Below are positions 8,304 through 18,094 of a stretch of DNA of 64,000 nt, in pieces. This DNA comes from JBBIMS01 sp964531645. GTDB taxonomy: Bacteria; Acidobacteriota; Aminicenantia; JBFLYD01; JBBIMS01. Position 1 is the stretch's first letter. The number at the start of each line of letters is the position of its first letter. Below the pieces are notes generated by a model, which did not search any database, was not told the origin of the DNA, and worked only from the letters and a program-made list of their open reading frames with translations. The translations under genes were made by a program, and so were the position numbers. The stretch is from NCBI GenBank assembly GCA_964531645.1, contig CAZHEF010000008.1, positions 1 through 64,000 of the forward strand. The letters run 5' to 3'.

Positions 8304-9359
8304 ATGGAAAATGAAAAACTAACAGTTTCAATTGTCGGTGGCTCGGGTTATGTAGGGGGAGAGCTCCTCAGAATCCTTATCTTTCATCCTAAAGTAAAAA
8401 TTCAGCAGGTTACAAGCAGGAACTTTTCTGGTATTCCTGTTTCCCTTATTCATCCGAACTTAAGGGGCTTGACCGATTTAAAATTTTCAAGTCCTGATGA
8501 CCTAAAGCCCTGTGATTTATTGTTTCTTGCACTTCCCAATGGAGAGTCAATGAAATCAATGAAAAGATGGATGGAGTTGGCTGAAAAAATTATTGACCTT
8601 GGTGCTGATTTTAGATTTCAAAAACCGGAGGATTGGAAATACTGGTATGGTAAAGAACATATTCTCCCGAAGATTCTCGGGAAGTTTATTTATGGTATTC
8701 CTGAAATTTACAGAGAAAACATTAAATCTGCTCAATATATTTCAGGTCCAGGATGTGAAGCTATTGTATCAATCCTTTGCCTTTGTCCTTTTGTTAAAAA
8801 TGGAATAATCAAAAATTTTCCAATTGTTATTGATGCAAAAATGGGAAGTTCCCAGGCAGGAAGTAAAGCCTCTTGGTCAACCCATCATCCAGAAAGGTCT
8901 GGCTCGGTTCGTTCCTATAAACCAACAGGACACAGGCATTCAGGGGAGATTGAGCAGGTTCTGAGAAAATTCTCTCCTGATATATCAGTTTGTATTTCTG
9001 CTACTGCTGTTGAAATGGTAAGAGGAATTCTTGTCACCATTCATACCTTTCTAAAAAATGAATATTTGGATAAAGAAATATGGCAAATTTTAAGGGAAGA
9101 ATACAAAGATGAACCATTTATAAGATTTGTTAAAATGAATCAGGGGCTCTACCGTTATCCTGAACCAAAAATAGTAATGGGAACTAACCTTTGTGAGATT
9201 GGTTTTGAAATAGAAAAAAGAAACTTAAGGCTGGTAATAATTGGAGCAATTGATAATCTTGTAAAAGGCTCTGCAGGGAATGCTGTTCAATGTATGAATT
9301 TGATGGCAAATTTTCCTGAAAAAATGGGTCTTGAATTCAGTGGAATTCATCCTGCTTAA
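8304..9359 (+). CDS. lysY: LysW-gamma-aminoadipyl-6-phosphate reductase
   Basis: ArgC-family semialdehyde dehydrogenase, 351 residues, that reduces the LysW-bound acyl phosphate made by LysZ to the semialdehyde with NADPH. The N-terminal Rossmann motif is VGGSGYVGGE (11-20). The catalytic cysteine is C151 in SGPGCEA. GHRHSGEIEQ further on carries the family His residues. It could equally serve a LysW-linked arginine route, but the homocitrate synthase next door favours lysine. Confidence 0.92.
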   Translation: MENEKLTVSIVGGSGYVGGELLRILIFHPKVKIQQVTSRNFSGIPVSLIHPNLRGLTDLKFSSPDDLKPCDLLFLALPNGESMKSMKRWMELAEKIIDLGADFRFQKPEDWKYWYGKEHILPKILGKFIYGIPEIYRENIKSAQYISGPGCEAIVSILCLCPFVKNGIIKNFPIVIDAKMGSSQAGSKASWSTHHPERSGSVRSYKPTGHRHSGEIEQVLRKFSPDISVCISATAVEMVRGILVTIHTFLKNEYLDKEIWQILREEYKDEPFIRFVKMNQGLYRYPEPKIVMGTNLCEIGFEIEKRNLRLVIIGAIDNLVKGSAGNAVQCMNLMANFPEKMGLEFSGIHPA

Positions 9360-9375
9360 AGGAGGTGAAAGAGCA

Positions 9376-10422
9376 ATGGGATATGATTCCGAAATCATTA
9401 AAAACTTCAAAGGGATTATTGATTCCACGCTTAGAGAGGGTCTTCAGTTTTCAAAAGCAAATTTTTCTATCCAAGAGCAAATTGAAATATTCAAATATCT
9501 TTCAAAAATTGGAGTTGACTATATTGAAGTAAGCAATCCTGTAAAGAATGAAATTAAGGAAATTGTAAAAAAGCTTGTTAACATAAAAAGGGAAAGCTCC
9601 GTAAAAGTTCTTGCTCATATAAGGAACAGAAAAGAGGACATTGAGAAAGCTATTGAATCAGGAGTAGATGGAGTAAATATACTCTGCACAGCTGATCCTG
9701 AAAGAATCACATCTCTAAGATTAACACCAGAGGAGTATCTGAAAAACCTCGAGAAGAATATCCTCTTTTCAAAAGAATACGGACTTGAAACAAGGGTTTC
9801 AGCGGAAGATTTTTTTCATCAGCCCTTTGAATTAATAATGGAAATTTATGCTCTTGCCAGTGATTTGAATGTAGAAAGAATAGGAGTTCCTGACACTCTC
9901 GGGAAAGCCCTACCTTGGGAAGTTGAAAGAAAGATAGAAAAACTAAGAAAGAGATTCAAAGTTGATATTGAGGTCCACTTTCACAATGATTTTGGAAATT
10001 CTGTAAGTAATGCTCTTTCTGCATTGAAAGCAGGGGCAAACTGGGTTGATACCTCCCTTCTCGGAATCGGAGAGAGGACAGGAATAACACCTCTCAGTGC
10101 TCTCCTTGTCAATCTTTACAATATAAACAAGGAAAAAATTTCAAAATACAATTTAAAATACATTACAGGAGCTGAAAACCATGTGGCTAAGATATGTAAC
10201 ATTGAGGTTCCAATAAATTTAATAACAAATCTTTCCAATGGTTTCGCCCATAAAGCGGGTATTCACCTCAATGCTCTGATAAATTTTGGTCCCCAAAAGT
10301 ATGAGCCTATACCCCCTGATCTCATCGGGAACAAAAGGAAACTCATCATTAAAAGCATAGTTTCTGGAAAAACGACAGAGAGCGATTTAATTGATTTCTA
10401 TAAAAAATATGGCGATGGTTGA
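9376..10422 (+). CDS. hcs: homocitrate synthase
   Basis: DRE-TIM metallolyase condensing 2-oxoglutarate and acetyl-CoA to homocitrate, the first step of the aminoadipate pathway. DSTLREG (R20, E21), the metal-binding HFHND and the C-terminal KAGIHLNAL are all present. The frame opens at 9331 inside lysY, but the consensus GGAGG at 9361-9365 places the start at ATG 9376, giving 348 residues. The short length (no regulatory LeuA domain) and lysine context favour homocitrate synthase over isopropylmalate synthase. Homoaconitase and homoisocitrate dehydrogenase are not in the window. Confidence 0.85.
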   Translation: MGYDSEIIKNFKGIIDSTLREGLQFSKANFSIQEQIEIFKYLSKIGVDYIEVSNPVKNEIKEIVKKLVNIKRESSVKVLAHIRNRKEDIEKAIESGVDGVNILCTADPERITSLRLTPEEYLKNLEKNILFSKEYGLETRVSAEDFFHQPFELIMEIYALASDLNVERIGVPDTLGKALPWEVERKIEKLRKRFKVDIEVHFHNDFGNSVSNALSALKAGANWVDTSLLGIGERTGITPLSALLVNLYNINKEKISKYNLKYITGAENHVAKICNIEVPINLITNLSNGFAHKAGIHLNALINFGPQKYEPIPPDLIGNKRKLIIKSIVSGKTTESDLIDFYKKYGDG

Positions 10423-10445
10423 AATCAAAAATTGGGGAGAAAGAA

Positions 10446-11246
10446 ATGCTTTTGATTAAGGCTGGAGGAGGAAAAACAATCAACTGGGATGGTATCTGCA
10501 GAGATATTTCATATTTAATTTCAAATGATAAAATTGTTCTTGTTCATGGAGCAAGTTCTTGCAGAGATGAAATTGCAGAGAAACTATCAATTCCTGTAAG
10601 GACAGTTGTTTCACCCTCGGGAATTTCAAGTGTGTACACTGATGAGAAGTTACTCGATGTATTTTTGATGGCTTATGCGGGACTTGTTAATAAAAAAATT
10701 GTTGCAATGCTTCAGAGATATAGAGTCAATGCAGTTGGACTTTCAGGAGTAGATGGAAAATTATGGCTTGCCAAGCCAAAAAAGGATATCATGGTGAAAG
10801 AGGAGGGGAGGATAAAACTTTTAAAAGATAATCTTACTGGAAGGGTGGAAAGGGTAAATACTGAACTTTTGAATATCTTAATTGAGATAGACTATCTTCC
10901 TGTGCTTTGCTCTCCTGCCATCAGTTCAGAAGGGGAAATCTTAAACACAGACAACGATTTGGCAATTGCAGTGATGGCTGAAGCATTGAAAATTAAGAGA
11001 ATGGTTATTCTTTTTGAGAATCCAGGGCTCCTTGAAAATCCAGAAGATGAAAAATCTTTGATAAGAAAAATAGAAAAAGAAAAAATTGAGGATTATCTAA
11101 GATTTGCACAAGGGAGGATGAAAAAGAAGCTGATGGGAGTCAAAAGGGCAATTGAAGGTGGAGTTGAAATAATATATCTGGGAGATGGAAGGATAGAGAA
11201 TCCTGTCCTCACTGCCCTTGATGGAAAAGGAACCGTTATAAGTTGA
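10446..11246 (+). CDS. lysZ: LysW-aminoadipate kinase
   Basis: Amino-acid-kinase-fold enzyme of the N-acetylglutamate kinase family that phosphorylates the side-chain carboxyl of LysW-bound aminoadipate. The N-terminal IKAGGGK, the central AVGLSGVDG and the late LNTDNDLAIAVMAEAL are typical. A TTG-initiated frame opens at 10419 and overlaps the previous gene by four bases. GGGGAG at 10434-10439, six bases before ATG 10446, makes the shorter 266-residue product more likely. Confidence 0.88.
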   Translation: MLLIKAGGGKTINWDGICRDISYLISNDKIVLVHGASSCRDEIAEKLSIPVRTVVSPSGISSVYTDEKLLDVFLMAYAGLVNKKIVAMLQRYRVNAVGLSGVDGKLWLAKPKKDIMVKEEGRIKLLKDNLTGRVERVNTELLNILIEIDYLPVLCSPAISSEGEILNTDNDLAIAVMAEALKIKRMVILFENPGLLENPEDEKSLIRKIEKEKIEDYLRFAQGRMKKKLMGVKRAIEGGVEIIYLGDGRIENPVLTALDGKGTVIS

Positions 11247-11257
11247 GGAAGTGAAAA

Positions 11258-12430
11258 ATGAAAGCAGATTTCAGTTTTCTTCAAAAAAATTTCACGGTTG
11301 ATTCCTATGTGAATAGAGGAGTTACATTTGTAAGGGGAGAGAGGTGTTATTTAATTGACAATAATGGGGAGTATTATCTTGATTTAATGACAAATTACGG
11401 AGTTAATATTTTTGGGCATAATCATCCTTACATAATTGGGCAAATAAAGAAACAACTGAGCAAAATTATCACTCTACATTGCAGTTTTTTCAATGATGTC
11501 AGAGCCCTTTCAGCGAAAAAAGTTGTTGAAAGATGTGGGAAAGGACTGAGCAAAGTTTATTTTTCCAATTCAGGCGCTGAAGCCATTGAATCAGCTTTAA
11601 AATTCGCAGTTCTTGCGACAGGAAAGAAGAAATTTCTCTCCTGTTATGGAAGTTATCATGGGAAAACCCTCGGAGCGCTCTCCGCAACTTATAATCAAAA
11701 ATACAGAACTCCCTTTGAGCCATTGCTCTGGGAATTTTCATTTATCCCATACAATGACCTTGAAGCTCTCAAAAATTTAATAGATGAAACATTTTCTGCA
11801 TTTATTGTTGAACCTATTCAGGGAGAAAGCGGAGTAAATATTCCCAATGATGGTTATTTAAAAGAAGCAAAGAGGATTTGTGAACAAAGAGAGGTTCTTA
11901 TGATTGTTGATGAGATTCAAACAGGTCTTGGAAGAACTGGCTCCTTTCTTGCATCTGAGAACGAGATTGATAGCTACGATGTAATATGTTTTGGGAAGGG
12001 GCTGGCAGGGGGTCTTCCTGTCGGGATAACTCTTGTTTCCGACAAAATTTCTGAAAAAATCCCTAAATCTATTCATTCTTCAACCTTTGGAGGAAGCCCT
12101 TTAGTTTGTTCAGGAATAAATGCAACTCTTGATTTGTTAGACAATGAAATGTTAGAAGAGATTAGAGAGAAAGGTAATTATTTTATTAGAAAACTTAAAG
12201 AGATAAAATCTGACTTTATACTGGAAATTAGAGGAAAAGGTTTGATGCTTGGAATTGAGTTTAGAGAGAAGAGAGATTTAGTGCTAAAGGCTCTTCAGAG
12301 AAGGAAAATCCTTGCAATTCCAGCAGGAGAAAATGTAGTTCGTTTTTTACCTCCCTACATAATAAAGAAGGATCAAATTGATGAGGCAGTGGATGTTTTA
12401 TCAGATATTCTAAGATCTGGAGCATTTTAA
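11258..12430 (+). CDS. lysJ: LysW-aminoadipate semialdehyde/ornithine aminotransferase
   Basis: Class III PLP aminotransferase of 390 residues that transfers the glutamate amino group to LysW-bound aminoadipate semialdehyde, giving LysW-gamma-lysine. The PLP lysine is K247 in CFGKGLAGG, VDEIQTGLGRTG holds D218, and YFSNSGAEA binds the phosphate. The start follows a GAGGAAGTG ribosome site 11 bases after lysZ. The enzyme that releases lysine (LysK, an M20-type peptidase) is absent from the cluster. Confidence 0.9.
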   Translation: MKADFSFLQKNFTVDSYVNRGVTFVRGERCYLIDNNGEYYLDLMTNYGVNIFGHNHPYIIGQIKKQLSKIITLHCSFFNDVRALSAKKVVERCGKGLSKVYFSNSGAEAIESALKFAVLATGKKKFLSCYGSYHGKTLGALSATYNQKYRTPFEPLLWEFSFIPYNDLEALKNLIDETFSAFIVEPIQGESGVNIPNDGYLKEAKRICEQREVLMIVDEIQTGLGRTGSFLASENEIDSYDVICFGKGLAGGLPVGITLVSDKISEKIPKSIHSSTFGGSPLVCSGINATLDLLDNEMLEEIREKGNYFIRKLKEIKSDFILEIRGKGLMLGIEFREKRDLVLKALQRRKILAIPAGENVVRFLPPYIIKKDQIDEAVDVLSDILRSGAF

Positions 12431-12441
12431 GGACGGTTGTT

Positions 12442-13107
12442 ATGTGCAGGTTTCTAATGGTTAAATCGAAAAATCCAGTAAAAATTGAGGGTATGCTTGA
12501 AGAATTTGCTGAAGCCTGTCAGAAGAGCAGAACTCCTGATGGAGACTGGCAGGGTGATGGTTGGGGCATTTCCTATCTTGGCAAGGAGAACGAATGGCTT
12601 GCCAAAAAATCTATTAATCCAATCTGGGAAGAAAAGGATGTATTTAAATTAATTCCTGAAAGCAGATTTTTCCTCATCCATGCCCGTAGCTCTTCTTTTC
12701 ATAATCAGAAGAACAATATTGAATACAATCAGCCATTTATATCAGGAAAATATTCTTTTGTCTTCAATGGATTTATAAGAGGAGTTTCATTACCTTTCAA
12801 GATAAAAGGAGAAATAGGGTCACAAAAAATATGGAACCTTTTGCGGGAACTCCTTAAAAAAGAAACACCACAAAAATCTTTGCTCTTGTTAAAAGATATT
12901 ATATTAAAAAATTCAAAAACTGTTCATGCTTTTAACATAGGGCTCTGTGATAGAAGCAACATCTACGCCCTTTGCTACTTTGAATCCAATCCTGATTATT
13001 ATTCTCTTTTTGCTTCAAAAGGCTCTTCAACCTTCATCATTTCTTCTGAAAAAATTTACGGATATGAATTTAGAAATCTGTCTCCAAGAGAATTGGCGAT
13101 CTTCTGA
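12442..13107 (+). CDS. stand-alone class II glutaminase (Ntn hydrolase)
   Basis: Type 2 glutamine amidotransferase domain without any synthase partner, 221 residues, similar in organisation to YafJ/EgtC-type proteins. C2, exposed by removal of Met1 in MCRF, is the expected N-terminal nucleophile. GDGWGISYLG (about 38-47), LIHARSSS and the later NQPF/FVFNGF stretches match the class II fold. It is the last gene of the lysine operon, 11 bases after lysJ, where lysK might be expected. Hydrolysis of a gamma-glutamyl amide is known chemistry of the family (EgtC). A role on LysW is my inference. Confidence 0.75.
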   Translation: MCRFLMVKSKNPVKIEGMLEEFAEACQKSRTPDGDWQGDGWGISYLGKENEWLAKKSINPIWEEKDVFKLIPESRFFLIHARSSSFHNQKNNIEYNQPFISGKYSFVFNGFIRGVSLPFKIKGEIGSQKIWNLLRELLKKETPQKSLLLLKDIILKNSKTVHAFNIGLCDRSNIYALCYFESNPDYYSLFASKGSSTFIISSEKIYGYEFRNLSPRELAIF

Positions 13108-13199
13108 ATTCAGGACAGAAACTTATAGAATTAATTAAGGATTTTTTTTGTGAGCTGCTTGAGGTTTAAGAGAAAATACTCCTTTTATTGAAGGAAAGA

Positions 13200-15440
13200 T
13201 TAGTTAATTGAAAATCCTTTTATACTCCAGTAAAAAGTAGAATATTTCTGGTTTATCACCCTTTTATTTTTAATCTTTAAATCAAGGAGATATAGTTTTT
13301 TACCCTTATAGTCAAAGAATGGAGGATTTTCGTAGGAAGCAGAGCCTCTCATGGACGTTCCATTAAGAAAGGGTATATCAAAGATTTGGAGAGATATATC
13401 AAAGTAGTCTTCCGAGTGGAAACTGAAAATAATCTTTTCTAGTCTTTCCTTTGTCAGGAAAGGAATATAATATCTGTCATCCTTGAATACGAAAAATTCT
13501 TTGTTATTGAAATGAATATTTCTACTCAGAGAAAAGAAGATTCCTTTTTCAGAGCCTATCGGTATCTCCTGGGTTCTAATATATCTAATTCGGGGGAAAA
13601 GAACGATGGTAAAAATGAAAAAGACAGAAAAACCAATTGTCAGAATCCCTTCCAACTTCCTCAAATCCTTCAATTTTTTGTAAAATATCAACAGAAGAAT
13701 CAAGAAGAGAAGCCAGAAATAGTTGGGTATGTAACCAGTGTTTGGAATCTTTATGAAGGATGGGAGAAAGGATGGAAGATTTAAATAAAGGTTGCTCAAA
13801 TATAAAAATAAATCTCCCGCTCTCTGAGCAATTCCTTTTGTTGTGGGCTGATAAAGAAATTGAGGGTATTTTAAGAGAAAGAATTCGAAAAAGAGGGTGA
13901 GGGAAAAGGAAAGGGTAAAAAATGTTCTTAGAAGATTCTCTTTGTTTTCCTTTAGAAAATAAGCGAGAGAAATTGGAAATATCCAGGAGATTGCCATAAG
14001 AGGTCTTGCAAAGGGAGAATACCCTCCCCTTGTTAAGTTCCAGGCATATAGGAGAACATAGGGAAGGGAGATTGAGCCGAGAATGAATAATAATTTTCTG
14101 TTTTTCTTTCCCATTTCAAAAAGACCAGAAAAGGAGAATAGAAGAAATGGAGCATAGGGTAAGAGACCATCCCTCTGGTCAAGGAAGTAATCAAGTAAGG
14201 ATTCGAGAAAATAAAGGGGTTCAAATCCTTTGAAAAATGCTGAGACACCTGAGAGGGTGCTGACCTCTCTTCTTATTGAAAAGGGTGAGAGAACACCGAA
14301 TGAACTCCAGACATAAAAAATTAAAAGTGCAAAAATTAAAAGAATTGGAATTGTGAAAGTTGGAAGCTCTTTGAAAGAATTCTTCTTTTTGAAAACACTG
14401 TATAAATAAAATAAAAATATTAATGCTAAAATTGGATAATACTTTTGATTCAAAAATAAAACAAAACCAAAAATGACACCATCAAAAATACCCCTTATCC
14501 CTTTGATTTTTCCCTCAATAATCTCATTTATAATGAAAATTCCAACAAAAGCACAAAGAGTTTCTGTATAGAGATGGAAAGAATGAAATAAAAAAGGTGG
14601 TAAAAGGAGAGAAATAAAATAAATGGAAATGTAAATCTTCTTTTCAAATCCCTCCCTTTTAAGAAATCTAAGAATCTGGAAAGAAAATAGTATTCCTGAG
14701 ATGGAAAGAAATACCCTCAATAAAAAAACATTCCATGGAGGAGGTATAATTTTTGTAATAGGGAAAAGAGGAGCTAAAATTAAAGAAATTCCAGGAAGAT
14801 GGAAGGAAAACCATCCTCTATTCCTCCCTTCGTGACAATGGGGTATTATTACCGTCGGGTTTACATATTTGTAGTCCATCGCAGAGTAATTGTTTTTTAG
14901 TTCAAAATCTCCATCCTTAAAAATGCTTGCTGAGATAGTATAATAGTGGGGTTCATCCCCTGAGAGGTAAGGACTTCTTATAGTAAAGATAAAGATCAAA
15001 ATAATGAGAATAACCAGTGAAATCAAAAGAAGGTGGTTTTTATCCAGATTTAAAAAGAAATTAACAATTGACTGTAAAAGTTTTTTCTGATTTTTAAACA
15101 AAATATAAGCCTCAAAAATTATAAATAAAACCGCAAGATTTAATAGTCTTCCCTTAAAATCATCCTTTGTTATATAGAGAAAAAGCATGGGAATTATGAA
15201 AAAGAAGAGAGAAAGGGGAAGAGAGTAATTTAAAATTGATTTTAAAAAAAGATATCTTGAGGAGAGAAAAAAAAGAAAAAAGAATAAAAAGGAAAGAATT
15301 ATAAATGCTGGTAAAAGGGGGTGAAATCTTTTGTAGTAGTTTATTTTTTCGAGATTGACTAAAGTTGCGAGAAAAAGGGAGGAGGAAAGCGAAGTTATAA
15401 AAATATAGAAATAAAACTTGATGTTTTCTCTAAATTTCAT
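13200..15440 (-). CDS. GT-C fold membrane glycosyltransferase-like protein
   Basis: The protein has 746 residues with roughly a dozen or more transmembrane segments over the first 600 residues, then a soluble C-terminal domain. After the fourth or fifth segment comes SPYLSGDEPHYY, the acidic first-loop motif of the ArnT/PMT/GT39 family that uses polyprenyl-phosphate sugars. No donor or acceptor can be assigned. It converges with the lysine operon at about 13.1-13.2 kb and is separate from the polysaccharide cluster at 27-35 kb. Confidence 0.72.
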   Translation of the reverse strand: MKFRENIKFYFYIFITSLSSSLFLATLVNLEKINYYKRFHPLLPAFIILSFLFFFLFFLSSRYLFLKSILNYSLPLSLFFFIIPMLFLYITKDDFKGRLLNLAVLFIIFEAYILFKNQKKLLQSIVNFFLNLDKNHLLLISLVILIILIFIFTIRSPYLSGDEPHYYTISASIFKDGDFELKNNYSAMDYKYVNPTVIIPHCHEGRNRGWFSFHLPGISLILAPLFPITKIIPPPWNVFLLRVFLSISGILFSFQILRFLKREGFEKKIYISIYFISLLLPPFLFHSFHLYTETLCAFVGIFIINEIIEGKIKGIRGIFDGVIFGFVLFLNQKYYPILALIFLFYLYSVFKKKNSFKELPTFTIPILLIFALLIFYVWSSFGVLSPFSIRREVSTLSGVSAFFKGFEPLYFLESLLDYFLDQRDGLLPYAPFLLFSFSGLFEMGKKNRKLLFILGSISLPYVLLYAWNLTRGGYSPFARPLMAISWIFPISLAYFLKENKENLLRTFFTLSFSLTLFFEFFLLKYPQFLYQPTTKGIAQRAGDLFLYLSNLYLNLPSFLPSFIKIPNTGYIPNYFWLLFLILLLIFYKKLKDLRKLEGILTIGFSVFFIFTIVLFPRIRYIRTQEIPIGSEKGIFFSLSRNIHFNNKEFFVFKDDRYYIPFLTKERLEKIIFSFHSEDYFDISLQIFDIPFLNGTSMRGSASYENPPFFDYKGKKLYLLDLKIKNKRVINQKYSTFYWSIKGFSIN

Positions 15441-15447
15441 TGCATTT

Positions 15448-15594
15448 TTATTCTTTTGATTTTTTTGAAAATGTCTTTAAATCCTGAGGGGGTGCGGGAT
15501 ATCCATAGAACATAGCAACTCCTTTATCTACAATGAGACAATCTATTTTCTTTTTTCCAAAAATTTCAATTAATTTTAACAGTAAATCTTTCAT
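15448..15594 (-). pseudogene. N-terminal remnant of a DUF6036-like nucleotidyltransferase
   Basis: A 48-codon frame, FGKKKIDCLIVDKGVAMFYGYPAPPQDL, resembles the first 45 residues of small stand-alone nucleotidyltransferases (usual pattern IDYVIVGGVAxxxYGYPRTTxDID). The Gly-Gly and the DxD catalytic pair are lost and the frame stops just after the motif. It overlaps the end of the upstream 87-residue gene, the usual layout of such pairs. Read as decayed, from resemblance only. Confidence 0.45.
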
Positions 15595-15829
15595 TTTTAT
15601 TCCACAATATTATATCCCAACCATCTAGGAAGGTTTTCATTCGCCCATTTAGGCAATCTTTTATTTTGTTAAACACTCTATACGGTGCATCATTTATGAC
15701 AGGGAGTTTTATAAATACGAACCCGAGTTCAATCCTTTCTTCAGTATTCCGCTGGAGCCCATCCATAAAGTCAAGATTTTCCTGTTCATCTTCCTTTAAT
15801 CTTCCTATATGATATATTAACTTTTTCAT
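15566..15829 (-). CDS. small protein paired with the nucleotidyltransferase remnant
   Basis: This 87-residue hypothetical contains NLDFMDGLQRNTEERIELG, which resembles the short proteins with a D/NLxFW..SPEERI motif found just upstream of nucleotidyltransferase-like genes. Their partner here is broken, so this one is probably also decaying. The neighbouring FtsK and GT-C genes are unrelated. Confidence 0.4.
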   Translation of the reverse strand: MKKLIYHIGRLKEDEQENLDFMDGLQRNTEERIELGFVFIKLPVINDAPYRVFNKIKDCLNGRMKTFLDGWDIILWNKNERFTVKIN

Positions 15830-15873
15830 TTCAATCTCCCATTTCTATCAAAAGTCAAAAATCTAAGGCATCT

Positions 15874-18051
15874 TCATTGCCATCTCTTCCTTCTTTGAAG
15901 ATACTCCGTCCCCACCAGAACTTCCCTTGGCTTTTGACCTTCAGTAGGTCCAATAATCCCCTCAGCTTCCATCATGTCAATAAGTCTGTTAGCTCGGGGG
16001 AAGCCGATTTTCATTTTTGTTTGAAGAAATGAAGCGGAAGCCTTTTTATGCATAATAACAAGTTCTACAGCCTGCCACCACAAATCATCTTTTATCTCTT
16101 CTCCCTCCTCTTCAATTTCAAAAGGTTCTTCTCTTATCTCTTCCCTTAAGATTGAAGTATCATATCTTGGTTTCCCCTGTTCTTTTAAAAATTTAACAAT
16201 TCTTGCAATTTCGGTTTCAGATATATATGCCCCATGAATCCTTATCAATTGTGAAGAATTTGGAGGCATAAATAGCATATCTCCATTTCCAAGAAGTTTT
16301 TCCGCTCCAATACTATCAATAATAACCCTTGAGTCCACCTTTGTTGGAACCCTTAGAGCAATCCTGCAAGGAAGGTTGTTCTTTATTGTTCCTGTAAGTA
16401 TATCTATTGATGGTCTCTGGGTTGAAATTATTAAATGAATTCCTACTGCTCTCGCCATCTGGGATAAAGAGGTTATGCAATTTTCCACTTCAAGGGCTTG
16501 ATTCCCTTTCCCAACCATCAAATCTGCAAGCTCATCTATTACAATTACAATATAAGGGAGGGGTTTTAAACCTTCTGTAGCTTCTTCACTATTTCTTTCC
16601 TGAATTATTTGATTAACTTTCATGTTGAACTGCTCTATATTTTTAGCCTGCAATTCTGAAAGTTTTCTATTTCTTTCCTTCATTTCCCTGACAGCCCATT
16701 TTAAAGCATTCATTGCCGTTCTTGGCTCAACAATTACAGGTGTTAGAAGGTATGGAATATCATTGTAAGTTGGAAATTCAACCCTTTTAGGATCAATTAA
16801 AATTAATTTGAGCTCATCTGGAGAGGCTTTATAGAAAAGACTTGTTATTATACAATTCAAGCACACGCTTTTTCCTGAGCCTGTTGCTCCTGCAATTAAG
16901 AGATGGGGCATTATTGAAAGGTCTGATATAAACCTTTCACCTCTAACCATTTTTCCAAGGGCAATTGTAAGTTTTGATGGAGATTTCAGAAATTCTTCCG
17001 ATTCGATTATATCTCGGAGATAAATCCTTTCTCTCTTATCATTCGGAACCTCTATTCCTAGTGATGCCTTTGCAGGAATTCTCTCAATCATAATTGATTC
17101 AGCCTTCAATGCAAGGGACAGGTCATCAGAAAGGGAGAGAATCTGAGAAATCTTTATCCCGGGTTCAGGTCTGAATTCAAAAGTTGTAATTACAGGCCCT
17201 GGATGGAATTCAACCACTGAGCCTTCAATGTTAAACTCCCTGAGCTTCTCCTCAATCTTTTTCATTTTTTCATTTAACTCTTTTTTGTTTATTTCCTCAG
17301 AGGCCGGAGCTTTATCAAGAAGAGTAACAGGAGGCTGAGTAAATACTGCTTCTCTGTATTCAGGGAAAAGGGATGGAGCTTCGGGAGGTGTAGGAGGAAC
17401 TCTCCCTCTTTTTTCTGCCTTGATTTCCCTCTCAATCTCCTTCTTTTCTTTTATTTCTTTTTTTCTTGATATAATGCGGGATATTGTCGATGTAATGAAT
17501 TGGACAAAAAATATAATGTTTTTATAGGTTCTTTTTATCGTTATTCCTGAAAAAAGTGAAAATGAAACTATTGAAAGAATTGCGAAAATTAATACAGAAC
17601 CAACATTTCCAGAAACTTTTCTCAGTAATTCTGAAATGAGCTTCCCTAAAAACCCTCCTGTAGAAATGGAAATCCCCTTTATTTGAATTTCAGAATCTAC
17701 AAACTGGAGAAGGGAGGAAAAGCTTAAAACAAAAAGAGAAAAGCCCAAAAATTTTCTTACATAAGATTCGACTTTACTTCTCAGAAGGTCTATTCCTATG
17801 AGAAAAAGAGCAAGGACGATAAAAAAAGATGAAATTCCCAAAATCTGGAATAGAAAATCAGAGAAATAAGCACCTACAATTCCTATAAGATTGTTTATCT
17901 TTGGTGTGTCGGTTTGAGTGAAAAATGACGGATCAAGGGGGTCATAGGAGAGGAGACTTAAAAGAATTATTATTGAAAAACCAATAAAAATAACAGCTCC
18001 AACTCCCTCCCAAAGGGAGGACGGTTCTGAACGAACACTTATTTTCCACAT
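15874..18051 (-). CDS. ftsK: DNA translocase FtsK/SpoIIIE
   Basis: Septal DNA pump of 725 residues that clears chromosome ends during division. There are four or five N-terminal transmembrane segments (about 15-180), a charged and proline-rich linker (about 195-255), the alpha/beta motor domains with Walker A GATGSGKS at 388-395 and a Walker B VIVIDELADL near 500, and a C-terminal winged-helix gamma domain (about 655-720) that reads orientation sequences. It is complete and has the usual short-linker length. It is apparently monocistronic. Confidence 0.93.
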   Translation of the reverse strand: MWKISVRSEPSSLWEGVGAVIFIGFSIIILLSLLSYDPLDPSFFTQTDTPKINNLIGIVGAYFSDFLFQILGISSFFIVLALFLIGIDLLRSKVESYVRKFLGFSLFVLSFSSLLQFVDSEIQIKGISISTGGFLGKLISELLRKVSGNVGSVLIFAILSIVSFSLFSGITIKRTYKNIIFFVQFITSTISRIISRKKEIKEKKEIEREIKAEKRGRVPPTPPEAPSLFPEYREAVFTQPPVTLLDKAPASEEINKKELNEKMKKIEEKLREFNIEGSVVEFHPGPVITTFEFRPEPGIKISQILSLSDDLSLALKAESIMIERIPAKASLGIEVPNDKRERIYLRDIIESEEFLKSPSKLTIALGKMVRGERFISDLSIMPHLLIAGATGSGKSVCLNCIITSLFYKASPDELKLILIDPKRVEFPTYNDIPYLLTPVIVEPRTAMNALKWAVREMKERNRKLSELQAKNIEQFNMKVNQIIQERNSEEATEGLKPLPYIVIVIDELADLMVGKGNQALEVENCITSLSQMARAVGIHLIISTQRPSIDILTGTIKNNLPCRIALRVPTKVDSRVIIDSIGAEKLLGNGDMLFMPPNSSQLIRIHGAYISETEIARIVKFLKEQGKPRYDTSILREEIREEPFEIEEEGEEIKDDLWWQAVELVIMHKKASASFLQTKMKIGFPRANRLIDMMEAEGIIGPTEGQKPREVLVGTEYLQRRKRWQ

Positions 18052-18094
18052 AGCCTTTTAAAAATATAAAGCTTTGAACAATTTTTGTCAATTA

